64,000 bases of DNA from Apoda limacodes (GCA_946406115.1 OX291553.1:16559001-16623000), one strand, 5' to 3'. Positions 10,773 through 22,310 are shown, numbered from the stretch's first letter. Notes: generated by a model from the letters alone, not told the origin. Numbers and translations: made by a program.

Positions 10773-12004
10773 TTTTATCATATTTAAAGTAGGTATGGTA
10801 AATCTTTTCAACATGTTTAAGCGTTCGAGCGTGTCATGCTTTTTGTTCCCACTGTGATATTCGAAGGTTAATCGATAGTCCCAGCACACAACTTATCTGG
10901 TCGTGGGTACAAGGATTTAGACAAGGAGGACAAGGGTCAATAGGCCGCCACCAGGACTATCAACGTTAGCAGTAACTCTTAAACATGTTGAACAGGTGCG
11001 ACAAGAAATCATTAAAATCCTCTGAGAACAATACCGTCATTGAGATGTCAATTGTGCATGTGGTTTAAAAAAAATTACAATCTCATTCCCATATAATGCT
11101 AGTTGGAATAATTTTCAGCAATATAGAGCAACTCCACAATGTTAGGGTGGGTCTCCATGTTAAAGTTAGGGATTTTTTTTCTGGATAATTAATAAGCAAG
11201 TAATACGGAGACTTACTTTGGCCAACTGGACCATCGCATTTGACGCAGTGTTTTTTTTCTTGTGGGGTTACCTTAGGTCTTAAGTTTATTTAATAATCCC
11301 TGCACCATATCTTTCCTACAAGATAATATTGGGCATGTAATCGCTGCCATTCCCCCAGTAGCGCTTAATTCACGCGTATTAGAGTGTACATTACGACGAA
11401 CGGACGTCACTTGGAACACATAATTTTAAAAAGAAATCCGCACGAACTTGCTAAATTTAAAATGTAATAAATGCTTTAGATTTATAATTTATTCTTAATG
11501 AATTTAAAATTCGAAAATTAATTACACTCAATATATATTTTTGTAAAAACAACCAGAATATCCAGACAAATGTTCATCACATAAATGTTTGTCTTGTATG
11601 GGGATCAAACACACATAGTTAAGTTACTGAAAACTAAAAGTTTTCAGCACCATATTAAGTAGATATAAATAACTTTTATTTTATTAATAATAATGTGGGT
11701 AATGCCGTCCGTGTTCATAATCTTGTGGGAACGGTCAACATAAAAGTATACGACAACAATTCATTCAACACGACGCGACAACAAACCCCTTTTAACGCGT
11801 AAGGGTAACACGATATATACTTTTGTTTGAAAAGCGGTTTAATCCTTCATAAAATTTTACCTTAATATTAACAATCCGAAAAAAAAATGTGTAAAGTACT
11901 AGTATAGTATTATATATTCTGTGTCAAGCATTGTAGGAACTTTATATTCGTAGTAAAAATTTAAACGAAAGAAAAACATAGACCAAGAACGTATTGGAAA
12001 CCCA
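10773..12004. other. non-coding, nothing recognised
   Basis: No gene or clear repeat boundaries seen. Confidence 0.45.
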
Positions 12005-12330
12005 TTAAGAGAATATGCACCTCGTAGCACTCTGCATACAGACGAATTTCCCATTAGTTTTTGACATTTACTGATTAAACATTGTAAAATTTTGTAGACA
12101 TGATCTCAATCCGAATATTTATGTTTATGGTTTTCCAAAATACTAAAAAATTTGTTTTCATTAAGTGGAAATCTTAATTGAGACCATTTGTATGAAAAAC
12201 TAGAATCCTGTATAACTTTTAAACTATACAATTAAATAAAAAAACTGTCACGCTGCAGACATTTATCCCTAGATCACTTTTTTAAAGTTTTATGGTATTT
12301 GAATGGTAAGTGACAAAAATAAGTGATAAA
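12005..12330 (-). mobile_element. MITE family M1, copy 3 (decayed, inverted)
   Basis: The left edge ATTAAGAGAATATGCACCTC, with GACGAATTTCCCATTAGTTT, resembles the M1 end. The interior blocks CATTTGTATGAAAAACTAGA and GTATAACTTTTAAACTATAC are the reverse complement of copies 1 and 2. The right terminus is too decayed to place exactly. Confidence 0.6.
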
Positions 12331-12892
12331 ATAGGATACCAGAGCATGATTTCAGTAAGTCTACCTATACATAAGTCGAGTAAAACAAAGATAATACCGA
12401 AAAAGTAGTATTTAATAAACATCTGTATGGAATTAACTGTGTATGTATGAAGTCAAATAAATACGTGTACCTGTCCAATTTGAAAAATTCTTATTGCGTT
12501 AGATAGGTAAAAGGATTAAGGGTAATACTAATATTAACTTCCGCCCGACTCACCTTCACACCGCTCTTTCACTTAAAGGTCGTGGAGTAATATGTACTCT
12601 ATAAGTTTCCTTAATAAATGATATATCTAACGCAAAAGATTTGTATTCCAAAACAGAACAGATGATCGAATGGAGTGGAGCAGATGTAATGCTAGTTTGA
12701 GCTAAAATTTGGCACTGAGAGAGGCACGTTATGAAATAAAAAGGTTAATCCCTTTTTATCCTACACGGAATGGTTTTCTGATGAATTCCTGAATAGCGAC
12801 AGCTTAGTTACCAGGAAAATACCTAAATGCTATAATTTTCATCGCAGTCAAGATTTTCGTAGGTCAAGCAGGGGTTTAGAATATACAAAAAC

Positions 12893-13045
12893 ACAATGTC
12901 TGTCTGTTTGTTACCTCTTTACGCTTTAACCGCTGTATCGATTAATATGAAATTTGGCATGGAGATAGTTTGAGTCTTGGAAAAGGACATAGGCTACTTG
13001 AAAACGTCAAGCATGAGTGAGTTTTTTTTATAATTGAGGAGTCGC
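12893..13045 (+). repeat. dispersed repeat I, copy 1
   Basis: ATGTCTGTCTGTTTGTTACC, ACCGCTGTATCGATTAATAT, then GGCTACTTGAAAACGTCAAG. The same order is seen at 25360-25603 and, inverted, at 59128-59270 and 58552-58612. It is a non-coding dispersed family. Confidence 0.7.
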
Positions 13046-13439
13046 CGTTTATTTTAAACGTTATGTGATGTATAAAACTTCAATATTGGGATCTATATCG
13101 GAAAAAAACACTTCGAATTGGGTAAACCTTGTTTGCCACCTTAGCACAAGGCAATAAACTAGTTATTTGGACAACGTTTTTATTCCATTTGCCAATACTT
13201 TTATCCGTAGAAAAAAGAAAAACTATATTAAAGTTTGCAAGGTTGAAAAAAAAAATTAGTACTCACATTAAAAATTACTCTCAGTCAGGTACCAATAATC
13301 GAAATACTTGATTACGCAGCAAATAATCTGAAACAATAGAAGTTATTTTATTATCAATAAACTTTATTAATAAGGTTTTACCGTCGCATGGCAGGCCATC
13401 AACTTTTAATGGTCACGCGCTGTAAAATCTCAGAGGTAC

Positions 13440-13632
13440 TTCCCACCCAAAAGCTTAGGTAGTTAAACAGACTTTCTGTCGAGGTTTTCTCTAGTAACTA
13501 CAAAATTGGGACCTTTAAGAGGGAGTGAGCGAGTAATGCCCTTGGTGTCCCAAGCGTCTATACAGCTACGGTGACCACTCAATGTCAGGTGGGGCTTAAG
13601 ACTGTTTGCTACTTTAGTGTTATATAAAAAAA
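13440..13632 (+). pseudogene. diverged CR1-like LINE 3' end
   Basis: It matches, in plus orientation, the 3' end of the CR1-like family at 38166-39360: CAAGCGTCTATACAGCTACG, then GGTGACC, a corrupted GGCGGGGC, CTGTTTGCTACTTTAGTGTT and ATATAAAAAAAAA. It is an old copy reduced to the end of the reading frame and the 3' UTR. Confidence 0.6.
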
Positions 13633-14539
13633 AATCGTATGGTGACAGTCAAATTTCAATTCGGCATGACAGGTTGCCAGTTGCAGATTACCGTTTGTCA
13701 TATTAAATGCATTTATTTCTATATCATGTTGACTGTAAATTTTTAGTGACGTCATAATTAGGCTTTATACCGTAAATTACTCGTATGGCGTAATATAACT
13801 TACTAAGCGTAACCAGAGGCGGCAGCAATTCCATCGGGCACGAGCCACGTAGCCACGAATTAGTAGTCAAATTTTAAAATTAAGTGCATAATGTGCTTAG
13901 GCGTTAGCAAAATTATGAATGTACTTAAAAAAATAGTGAGCTAAGTGTATTTGTCTACGGCATTAAGCCTCAGTGTGGCACGATTTCAAATTATTTTACG
14001 CTTAACTATATTTTTTAGTGGGGCTGCACTAAGCGTAGGGCAACACCTGACCGATTTTCGGCGGCTGTCTTCGATCGCGTTGCTCAACGTTTACTAAAAT
14101 AGTCAAAACTAAACACTTAAACGACCGTAAGGCCACAGATAAAATTATGCTCAGAGCCTAACAAAACATGCTCCTAAGTGGGATAAATTTTATCCATACC
14201 AACCCAAGTAAAACAAAAAAGTATATCAGTGTACTTGAAAGTTGGTGACTTATTGGTATCTTAATGTAAGGCAGTAAATCAAAAGCGTATTCAATTCTAT
14301 GAATTGGTTTCTATCATGAAAGAAAATTTTTGCGATAAATGCCGGCAGGTAGTCCAAGTTTCGAATGCCAATTAGAGTTGTTTGTAAGAGGCTTTTGAAT
14401 TAAGCAAAAGATAAATCCCTTTTTGACCTTTAAGAACTACCAGACGTATTTGACGGTACCCGAAATATCAGTAAATCAGTAATACTGGACATAATCATTT
14501 GTAAATAATAGTCTTATTTTATTATCTAATGAATTAATA
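13633..14539. other. non-coding, nothing recognised
   Basis: No gene or repeat recognised, apart from short runs that look like diverged dispersed repeats. Confidence 0.4.
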
Positions 14540-14860
14540 GAAGACTTTTGACGTATTACATAGTGCCCCCCCTATGCAATCCGAAAAACAATAGGCAATT
14601 GAAGTAATGTACGAATTTTAATTGTTTTTTTTAAATCTTATTTAACTATTTACATTTTAAATCTTGTTTATTAAGTGTTTCAATACAAAACATTTAGTTA
14701 TTAGTTGATAAACTATAATATTATGTTTCGATTGTGATTTTACAAATTGGACGCTTGTAATAAAACAGTATTGTTATAAGTTTGTAAAGCTAGTTGTAGT
14801 TAATTTACTTGACGTGTCGGAAGTGTTCTTAGTAACCCATTTGAATAAAAAGATTTCGAT
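14540..14860 (+). repeat. dispersed repeat J, copy 1
   Basis: Direct-orientation partner of 32874-33212. Shared blocks include CCCCCTATGCAATCCGAAAA, TTTCAATACAAAACAT, ATAAAACAGTATTG, TTTGTAAAGCTAGTTGTAGT and GTGTTCTTAGTAACCCATTT. No coding capacity and no TIRs that I can see. Confidence 0.75.
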
Positions 14861-15027
14861 TTTGAATGTGGCATTCGGAAATGACTTTAATTAAAAGCAT
14901 TCTTCAATTTACACTTATTGATTTTTGAGGTATTTATGTATGTATAGCTTTACGGTTTTTAATTTATTCCCCAGAAAGGGGTGACCAGGGGCTTGCTGTA
15001 CACCTATATACATTATAATAAGACTTT

Positions 15028-15190
15028 TTACCAACACTTTTGTCCTGCGTGACAGGTGGTTAGCCCACTGGCGCAACAATGCTTCTTATAAACAGTGTAT
15101 CCAAACTAAAATATATAAGTCATTAATGTAAGGCTCATAATTCGGATATTACCGGCTATAAAGTATTAAACCCCAATGAAAGAGCAAAGT
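15028..15190 (+). repeat. dispersed repeat A-like copy
   Basis: CCAACACTTTTGTCCTGCGT, then GACAGGTGGTTAGCCCACTG and AACAGTGTATCCAAACTAAA. The same family is at 33940-34110, 35984-36238 and 39949-40210. Part of its motif is also embedded in the 116-bp tandem repeat at 57303-57840. Confidence 0.65.
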
Positions 15191-15339
15191 CAGAATAATA
15201 TGTAAAAAGGAAGTATGTAAATAATTTATCTTGATTTATTTATCACACTCACAAATTAACAAAGAGAGCTATGGTATTGATTCTATGTATATATATGAAG
15301 TGGTTTTAGTAGAAGTAGTACTGCATCATTATTTAAATT

Positions 15340-15800
15340 ATGAATTAACAATTAAGCCGGTGCAGCCCAGATGCGTGGCGAGACGTGACGTGTGCACGCA
15401 CCATTTGTAATGTATGAAACTGTAAGAAATGTGCCAGATCAAATGTGTGACCCTGCGTGATACGCATCTACTGCCAAACCGAGTCCGTACACACGCATGT
15501 GTAGCGGAACGGCAACGTCGTACACGCGCGTGCATTGGAAACGTTGTAAAATATTGCGCTTCCAGGCCAGGCATGCACGCACACGCATCGATCAGTTTCG
15601 GGTTTCGATACACTCATATAAATAGTTTGCAAATTTGAGTGTCTCTACAACACCAAACATGAAGAGTACAGAATAGAAATTATAAGTTGTTATTGCGGTC
15701 ACATTCAATATGGCTGCACGCATGCAGAAGCTACCTTCGTGACATGTGCTGTATTGCTTTTGTCGGTGTAACAGGGGTTGCACGCGCGTGGTTTTGGTTT
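15340..15800. other. GC-rich alternating purine/pyrimidine tract
   Basis: This is a local jump in GC with many CG/CA/GT alternations (TACACACGCATGTGTAGCG, GTACACGCGCGTGCATTGG, TGCACGCACACGCATCGATC, TTGCACGCGCGTGG). Such alternation favours left-handed DNA. Both strands carry open frames because stops are rare in this composition; none has a recognisable motif. Confidence 0.55.
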
Positions 15801-15976
15801 ACTCCGGCCTTTATACTTGTCCCCTTATGTCATACTAGGTGGTAACCCGCGTTGCTGCCTGCGCAATCTGACTTTTGCCATTCTTTCCCTATTTCAACTT
15901 TCTGACTTTTATTTTTAACCAACTTCACAAACGGAAGAGGTTCTCAATTCGGATGTTTGTATTTTTTCTTTTTTTA

Positions 15977-16060
15977 AAAAATATTACTTATTTCCAAAAA
16001 TCTGATCTGAATCACGGACAGACATACTTTCTAGTGCATCTTTTTGAAGCCGGTTTTGTT
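15977..16060 (+). repeat. CCGGCTTC-type dispersed repeat fragment
   Basis: TTTCCAAAAATCTGATCTGA … CTAGTGCATCTTTTTGAAGC CGG. The same motifs occur inverted at 37850-37955 and at 19970-20065. Confidence 0.55.
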
Positions 16061-16166
16061 TTTGTTTAAAGTTTTTATATACATACGACTTTTTCTATAA
16101 TATTAGTTGTAATGGGCTGCCCTCAATGCATTAACTGGCTTAAATCCATATGCTACTCAGAAAATT

Positions 16167-16235
16167 GCTATGCGCTACGCACTACGCGCTACGCACTACG
16201 CGCTACGAGCTACGCACTACGCGCTACACACTACA
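16167..16235 (+). repeat. GCGCTACGCACTAC minisatellite
   Basis: About five imperfect copies of a 14-bp unit (GCTACGCACTACGC) in tandem. The 14-mer is itself two 7-mers of type (C/G)(A/G)CTACG. It begins just upstream of MITE copy 4. Confidence 0.85.
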
Positions 16236-16276
16236 AGATATAATGTCCTTTTTCTATACTCTGTTCAACAATAGTT

Positions 16277-16650
16277 CAGAGAATACGATTTGGAGTGCCT
16301 CTTACCGTGCATCATACAAACGAATTTTTGCACTTGCTGATCCAACACTACGAAATTTTGAAGACATGTTCTATTAATAAATATCTAGGTCTGCAGTGTA
16401 CCAGTTTTCTATTAAATTTTATAGTTTAACAGTTTTACAGAATTCTAGTTTTTCATACAAATGGTTTTAAATTTTTTTAGTTAATAGCAACATTTTACAA
16501 GATTTTCGAAAACCACAGACTTAGGTATTCGGCTTCTGATTGTGACTAAGAAATTTTACAGTGATTGATAAGTACCTAAATGTTAAAAACAAATGAGAAA
16601 TTCGTTTGTATGAAGCCGGCTACGAGGCGCCGCGAATCGTATCCTTTTAA
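16277..16650 (+). mobile_element. MITE family M1, copy 4
   Basis: Interior ATATCTAGGTCTGCAGTGTA and right end TTCGTTTGTATGAAGCCGGC, TACGAGGCGCCGCGAATCGT, ATCCTTTTAA match copies 1 and 2. The left TIR is damaged, retaining CATCATACAAACGAATTTTT. Confidence 0.8.
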
Positions 16651-18078
16651 ACATAAAAATTTATATTTTTCAAATTTTACTTAAAACATTAATAAGTTAA
16701 TAAAAACGTCTAAAAGCGCCGTTTATTTCCATTTTTATAGAGAGGTGCATTACTCGGTCACAAAATATTTTTAGCTCGGGCGACGTACTCGTATATTAAA
16801 TTCCATTCTACACTCAGGATTCTACTTTAGAATTTTTCACTATGCTCGGGATTTTACTCCAGAATCCTATTGCTACGTTCTGGATTCAAAATGGCGCTCT
16901 AGTCATTAAAAATACTAATTTGCTCCCTTGTAATACAATCTATTCTGGTTTACTTATTAAAGAATTTTAATTAACAATATTATATATATATTTTTTTTTG
17001 TAACATTTTAATACATAGGTTTCCTGATGTTTATTACCTTTCTCATGACGAGAAATATGAAATATGAAGTAGTATTGAGGAAATATTTTCTGTACGAGGC
17101 GCGGCGTGGCGTTGTGATCGCTGTGACAGAGACAAGTGTTTCCGCAACCGACAGTACTATACGTATGACGTTATTGTACTATATTTAGAGTGCGGTCCAG
17201 GTACGACAAACAACAACCATATTCGACCACAGATGACCAAATGACGTCACAACCACGGTTCATGAACTTCAATCTTAAATAATCTAACTTAAACCAACTC
17301 ACCGCAAACAACCACAGGTCATAGCAAGGTATTTTGTTTTTTTCGTAATTTATGCTACAGTTGTCAATGTTAAATTTTGACTACCGGTCCAGTTGACTTA
17401 ATAGGGTAAAAACCAACTTAATTCAACTTAAGCTGTGGTTTCTTGTGGTCGTGGTAACGGACCGCTACCATTATAGAAGTCATTATACTATCTACACGAA
17501 GGACACTGCTAAAATGCTGGAATTGACAAATTTTTTGATTAGATGCAAGCCAAATTACAAAAAAGGGACTGGCAACACAGCTTTGGAGGAGAAATTATAA
17601 AAATATAATGCCTAACATAAATTATACCCAAGATATTTAAAAGACAGCAAAAATAATTCTGACGAGATTCTCTTCGTTAGTTCTCACCAATTACTTTTTG
17701 AATGTTGAGTTGGAATTTACGTTATTGCCCGTTGACTGTATAAAACGGTACTGAGAAATAAATCTTTATTCATAAATTAAGCCATGAAATTTTCTGTTGG
17801 GATTTAAGATTGTCTTTTTTAAAAATAAAATTACGAGTTACGCTCATAATAATTTAACTAGAAACAAAAGAAAGCTAAAGAAATGCTAGGGTCGTTACAA
17901 CTGAAAATCTGGTGTTGTGGACGTGATGCTACGGCGAAACAAAATGGCGGGCATTGTTACAAAAAAAAAAGGTACCACACCGAAAGAAAATTTAGCTTCT
18001 GCTACTTTGCCTTGGTTTTTGTAATCGTCCTTCACATCATATGAAAACGCTTTTCACGTAGGTACTAACAAGATTCTA
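16651..18078. other. non-coding, old repeat-like DNA
   Basis: No gene seen. Within 16740-16930 there is repeated phrasing (CACTCAGGATTCTACTTTAG, TCGGGATTTTACTCCAGAAT), a local imperfect repetition. Around 17190-17467 the edges GCGGTCCAGGTACGAC and GTGGTAACGGACCGC are roughly inverted, a weak hint of another MITE. Confidence 0.4.
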
Positions 18079-18815
18079 GGCCTATGGACGCTTGCAACAC
18101 CAGAAGTATAACTCGCGCGTTGCCGACCCTTCAAAAATCCAATAACTTCTTCCTTAAAGAACCCCATACTGTAGTCAGAGAAAACCTTGGTAGGGAGCTT
18201 ATTCCACAACCCAAGCGTTCGCGGGAGGAAGTTTCTCTGAAACTGCACTGTACGCCACTATTGCGGTACTAAAGTGTGAGATGCTTGCCGATGGCGAGCG
18301 GTGCGATGGTAGAAAGTAGCCGTGGGCATCATTTCGAACAATTCTTCAGAACACACCCCATTGTACAAGCGGTAGAACACACACAGGGAGGCAAAGTCTC
18401 TCCTCAGGTTCAATACGGCAAGTGAGTTTGGGATCGACGACAATTCTCACAGCCCGTCGTTGTACCTAGTCAAAAGGTCCAAGCTGGTATCCGGGTGCAC
18501 CTGCCCAGAGATGGCAGCAGTACTCCATATGGGGCGGAACTTGCGACTTGTAAAGCAACAACCGCTGCCCCGACGTGAAGTACTGCCTCGCTCTGTTGAG
18601 TACATCTAGTTTTTTGGACGCCAGCTTCACCTTATTTTGTAAATGATCACGGAACTGAACATCGCTGGAGATGACAACACCAAGAATCCCAATGCTCTTA
18701 GAGATGGAGAAGGGAGTGTGCTGTAATTGTGGGACTACAGTGAATGGGGTTTTCTTAGAGGTAAACGCGCAGACTTGTGTCTTTGTAGGGTTGTATCGGA
18801 CCAAGTTTACCGGTC
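18079..18815 (-). pseudogene. CR1-like LINE, C-terminal part (interrupted copy)
   Basis: On the minus strand the first third reads YNPTKTQVCAFTSKKTPFTV … SIGILGVVISSDVQF … LYKSQVPPHMEYCCHLWAGA. This is the region just after the RT catalytic core in CR1-like LINE proteins and is homologous to the copies at 34823-35817 and 38166-39360. Downstream (toward 18079) the frame is broken by stops and indels, but RNFLPRTLGLWNKLP and GFLKGRQRA remain. The 3' UTR and poly(A) are missing. The 5' continuation of this copy is found at 19734-19891, beyond about 0.9 kb of foreign sequence. Confidence 0.85.
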
Positions 18816-19733
18816 CCCATGTAATGGCCTACTGGTGATGCTTAGAATTCGCATCTACTTAAATAAATTAAATAAAAATACAAATAACCATTTTCGAAAT
18901 AACACGTGCAATATATCAATGAGACACTTCTCACAAAGTTATAAAAAAATTAAACAAACGAGCGTTCACAGTCATTTCATCTGCTAAGATACATTAACTA
19001 GAAAAGCTTTTAGTAACTTAAAAGCGAAAATAGTAATAAATACTCTTAAAATGACAAAGCTTGACTCGTAAGTTTTATGAATGCGAACCAAATGTCTGGG
19101 AACTTTATAGCTACTTGACCCATCGCGTAAACAATTATATATATATATTTATATATATAAATTACATAAATGAATCCCCATGGGTTACGGACATTGGGTC
19201 TAATACAATGACCCCAATAAAGAGAGAATCGATCTATCTCACCTCAGATTCGTATCCAGATACGATACTGCCAAAACCTCTGATTTTCAGGTCACAATCT
19301 TAGTCAATACCTATGTCCTATTTAAAGTGATTTCCTATTACAATTATCTGAGTTGATAAATCACAAAACGATTACAGTTAATATTCACTGTAAAGCTAAC
19401 TGTAAATATGACGCAACTTGCAATAATAGAAGTTTAATCACTATCCAAGTTTGTTTTAACAGCAAGTAACTATCTTTGGCAAAAATACCTATGAGAACTT
19501 ACTGCGATACTGAAAATATTTAGACCCAGGATCAAATACCCACTCATTTACATAAAAGACGATCACGAAAATTATTTAGGTCTTCAGGTTTAAACTCCGA
19601 GTACGAGCGACGAACTTCGACGAGATTTTCATCCATTAAAATCATCCTAATACTAGCAATGTTTAGGTAAACAATTTAGTTAGTCATTTAACTAGGAACT
19701 TATACCTTCTAGGTACGTATAGGGTCCATCACA
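18816..19733. other. foreign insert splitting a CR1 copy
   Basis: The sequence between two adjoining parts of a CR1 element. In the intact copies the base after CCCCAA is followed directly by TCAGAGACC; here that junction is opened by about 0.9 kb. I saw no target duplication, TIR or coding motif in the insert. It includes a TA microsatellite near 19136-19162. Confidence 0.6.
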
Positions 19734-19891
19734 CTCAGTCAGAGACCTTGGACAGTGTGGTCTCGATTTGAGACACAAGTTCTCCGCGGTTTTCCTCCAC
19801 AACGGAACGAGGGATGTTTGCACGACCCGTGTAATAAACTACTCCAGTTCTGTCATCTGCATAGCAATGCATGTTTTTGATGTCAAACATG
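19734..19891 (-). pseudogene. CR1-like LINE, RT motif part of same copy
   Basis: Minus-strand sense: HCYADDRTGVVYYTGRANIP then RSVVEENRGELVSQIETTLS. The YADD catalytic box of the reverse transcriptase is present. It continues the element at 18079-18815. The 5' end is truncated at about 19891, within the segment encoding the residues before YADD. Confidence 0.85.
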
Positions 19892-19969
19892 ATGAATAAT
19901 TTTGATGAATTACAGTTTGAAATTGGTGTCATGCAAGCAAAGTGTGTTATAAACTGTTACATCTGTACA

Positions 19970-20330
19970 AAGACACCAACTTCAAATGAATTCAGATCAG
20001 ATTTTTGGAAATTAGTAATTTTTTTACCTTTTTAGTGCATCTTATTGAAGCCGGTTGTTTTTTTTTTTTAAGAAGGTTTTATTTTTTTTCTTTTCAGAGA
20101 CCAATTGCTTTTTTTTTTCTTGTACACTAAAAACATCCATACTCGTACCAAAGTTTTATTCAATCATCAACATAAAAGGCGTTTCAGCAGTTCCAACTGA
20201 ACATTATAATTATTTTTTTCTCCAAAAGTTTTAGTTTTAAATTCACTATAATAATATGGGACCACCTGGAAAGTATAACCTTTCAAACAACTTTTTTTGA
20301 AGTCGGTTAAAAATAATAACAATTCACTAT
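19970..20330. repeat. T-rich stretch with CCGACTTC/GGTTGTT repeat motifs
   Basis: GACACCAACTTCAAATGAAT, TTCAGATCAGATTTTTGGAA, TGCATCTTATTGAAGCCGGT and, at about 20290, TTTTTTGAAGTCGGTTAAAA. These are the dispersed motifs seen at 37672-37955 and 15977-16060. TTTGAAATTGGTGTC at 19918 and GACACCAACTTCAAA at 19972 form a small inverted repeat. Confidence 0.5.
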
Positions 20331-20727
20331 AAATGTAGAAAATAGAAAAAAAACTAACTGGATATCTTCGTCCTGATTATAAATTTAGTTGATTAAGCGC
20401 TTACTGTCGCGAAAATTTGGAACAATCATAGAAGTTATAATCGATAAACACCCAGGTAAATCGGATCTTAAAGGAAATTCTAATGTACGAAACGTTCATA
20501 GCTCTCCTATAATACCTAAGGTAGGGATACTCTAAAAACCGTTTTTAACTCCGGAGTCCTTCGAGCTCCGGAAAACACGTTAAATCGGTAATCGTTAATC
20601 GGTCCTAGCTTTGTTGTCATGTTATGACAGCAGACGTTAAGCTAAGCCAGAAGTGTTATGGCTAACTTGAAAACTCTGACAGTCGAGTGAGTGCTAGTCC
20701 GATAATCGTTCGCCAATTTGCAGTGGG

Positions 20728-20825
20728 CCAGCGCGGTGGACTATGGCCTAAGCCTCCTTCTCTAATTAGATACAAGTGCCCCTGCAGTTAGGTGTATAGT
20801 GGCTGTAGCAAAGATCTTAAATAAC
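20728..20825 (+). repeat. LINE/SINE 3' tail fragment (RTE-type)
   Basis: GCAGTGGGCCAGCGCGGTGG, ACTATGGCCTAAGCC. This 'gtgggccagcgtggtggacta' phrase is the 3' end of a common lepidopteran RTE-type element. A second diverged piece is at 22170-22310. Confidence 0.55.
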
Positions 20826-20990
20826 TTATTTTACTTTACAATGCATTATATTCCACGGGAATATTTTGTAGTATGGACATATTTATAGATTCTAAAACTT
20901 GCCATAACTTGACATATACATCTAATTGCATCAATTAGACTTTATTGTAAAGTGTGCTATAGTAATTTGTTGTTGTGTGTCATCTACATA

Positions 20991-21254
20991 TACATGTCGC
21001 AGGCAAATTGTATAATTCGCCGTTTTACAATATGCCTAGGCAGATCGTAAAGTATGGGAACGAAAGGATCATAAATCGCATTGTATACTCATGTATGTTA
21101 GGTTCAGTTTATCTTTTGTAAACGTAGATGCGTAGCGTTCCAGACAAGATTCATATAATAATCTGTTCAGTAATATGGTAAATTCTATTCCATACTTTAC
21201 GATCTGCCTAGGCATATTGTTAAACGGCGAATTATACAATTTGCCAGCGACATA
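20991..21254. mobile_element. fold-back element / MITE with long TIRs
   Basis: Left arm 20991-21057 and right arm 21190-21254 are near-perfect reverse complements, with core GGCAAATTGTATAATTCGCC then CAATATGCCTAGGCAGATCG and TAAAGTATGG. They are separated by about 130 bp. Only a few mismatches are seen over about 65 bp. The small total size and lack of coding sequence suggest a fold-back or MITE element. Confidence 0.75.
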
Positions 21255-21867
21255 CATAATATAAAATTCAACGTCTCGATGTCTGTCTGTCCGTTTAGGT
21301 TCTTTACACGCGAGACTCACTTATTCGACTAGTATAGGAAATAGGTAGGTATATTTCGTAATACAAAGAAACGTAGAAAACACATAGTGTCGATCGTGAA
21401 ACAAGCCGGAAACATTTTTGTGGTGCTTTAATGGCTTATGCTGAGAAAACCATAAGATATATATCAAGTTAATGTACCTGTCTATTCTGTGGTACTATAG
21501 ACATGCCGTAGGAATCTCACGCCAATAACCGAATTTGTACAAAGAGAGTAAAAAGTGAATACTGAAGAATGAATAAGTATATTAAAATTCCAAGATCAAT
21601 TTATTTCAGCCATTAAAAGAGAACAAAAACGTTTCCACTGATATCCTCTTCGTTAGGTAGTGATTTGAATTCTCACCTCTTTAAGGTTGGATTTGAATAA
21701 GTATTTCCCGTTTAATGGAGAAAAGGTACTAAGAAATGAATCTTTATTCTGAAGATAAAAGTCAAACTTTTACATTGAGATGTCAAATTATTAAAAGAAA
21801 ATTTCATTTAAAATTATTGAACAAATCCTTGTGTATTAGAAACTTTTCATTTAAACCTATGTATTGT
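21255..21867. other. non-coding, nothing recognised
   Basis: AT-rich spacer. The ATG-initiated 83-codon frame at 21736-21987 runs into the SINE and is not a gene. Confidence 0.45.
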
Positions 21868-22110
21868 CGGCTCCGTGCCTCAGCGGGTGAACCCACATCT
21901 GAATCGACGGGCGTGGGTTCGATTCCCGCACAAGTCAAACATTTATTATTTGTGTTTGTCTTAAGTCTGGGTGTTTTCTATGTATAATAAGTGTGTATCC
22001 ATAAAAAAAGATTATATTTATATTTGTATCCGTTGTCTGGTAATCCATAGTAGCTTTGCTTAGTTTGGTACTTGACGGCGCTGTGTGATGTGTCCAAAAA
22101 TAATTATTTA
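21868..22110 (+). mobile_element. tRNA-derived SINE
   Basis: The head GGCTCCGTGCCTCAGCGGGT acts as the A-box region and GTGGGTTCGATTCCCGCAC is a canonical B-box/T-loop, so a tRNA-like pol III promoter is present about 50 bp apart. It is followed by the body AAGTCTGGGTGTTTTCTATG, TATTTGTATCCGTTGTCTGG and CTTTGCTTAGTTTGGTACT. This is the layout of the abundant tRNA-derived SINEs of moths. The head is not a functional tRNA: the anticodon arm cannot be folded properly. Confidence 0.8.
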
Positions 22111-22169
22111 CTAGCTTTTTAACTTCTCAAGTACATTATTTATTCACACCACTATCTTTTCGGTAAGGG

Positions 22170-22310
22170 AACCATCGTGAGGAAACCTGCATACGTTAAA
22201 AAAAAGAGGTATGTGAAGTCCACAGTCCACACTGAGCCCGCGTGTGGACGATAGCCCAAATCACCCTCGTTGAGCGTAGGCAGTGGGGACGTATGAGGCT
22301 GATTAGGAAA
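22170..22310 (+). repeat. RTE-type 3' UTR fragment
   Basis: GAACCATCGTGAGGAAACCT GCATACGTT, then CACACTGAGCCCGCGTGTGG and ACGATAGCCCAAATCACC. This is the typical 3' end of a lepidopteran RTE-like LINE, diverged, lying directly after the SINE. Confidence 0.6.

Noticed and set aside
17190..17467. Possible MITE with GCGGTCC inverted ends
   Set aside because: The inverted similarity is short and imperfect, and no second copy is seen in the window.
21868..21950. Possible genuine tRNA gene
   Set aside because: A good B box is present but the cloverleaf, especially the anticodon arm and acceptor pairing, is not formed. It is followed by a SINE body.
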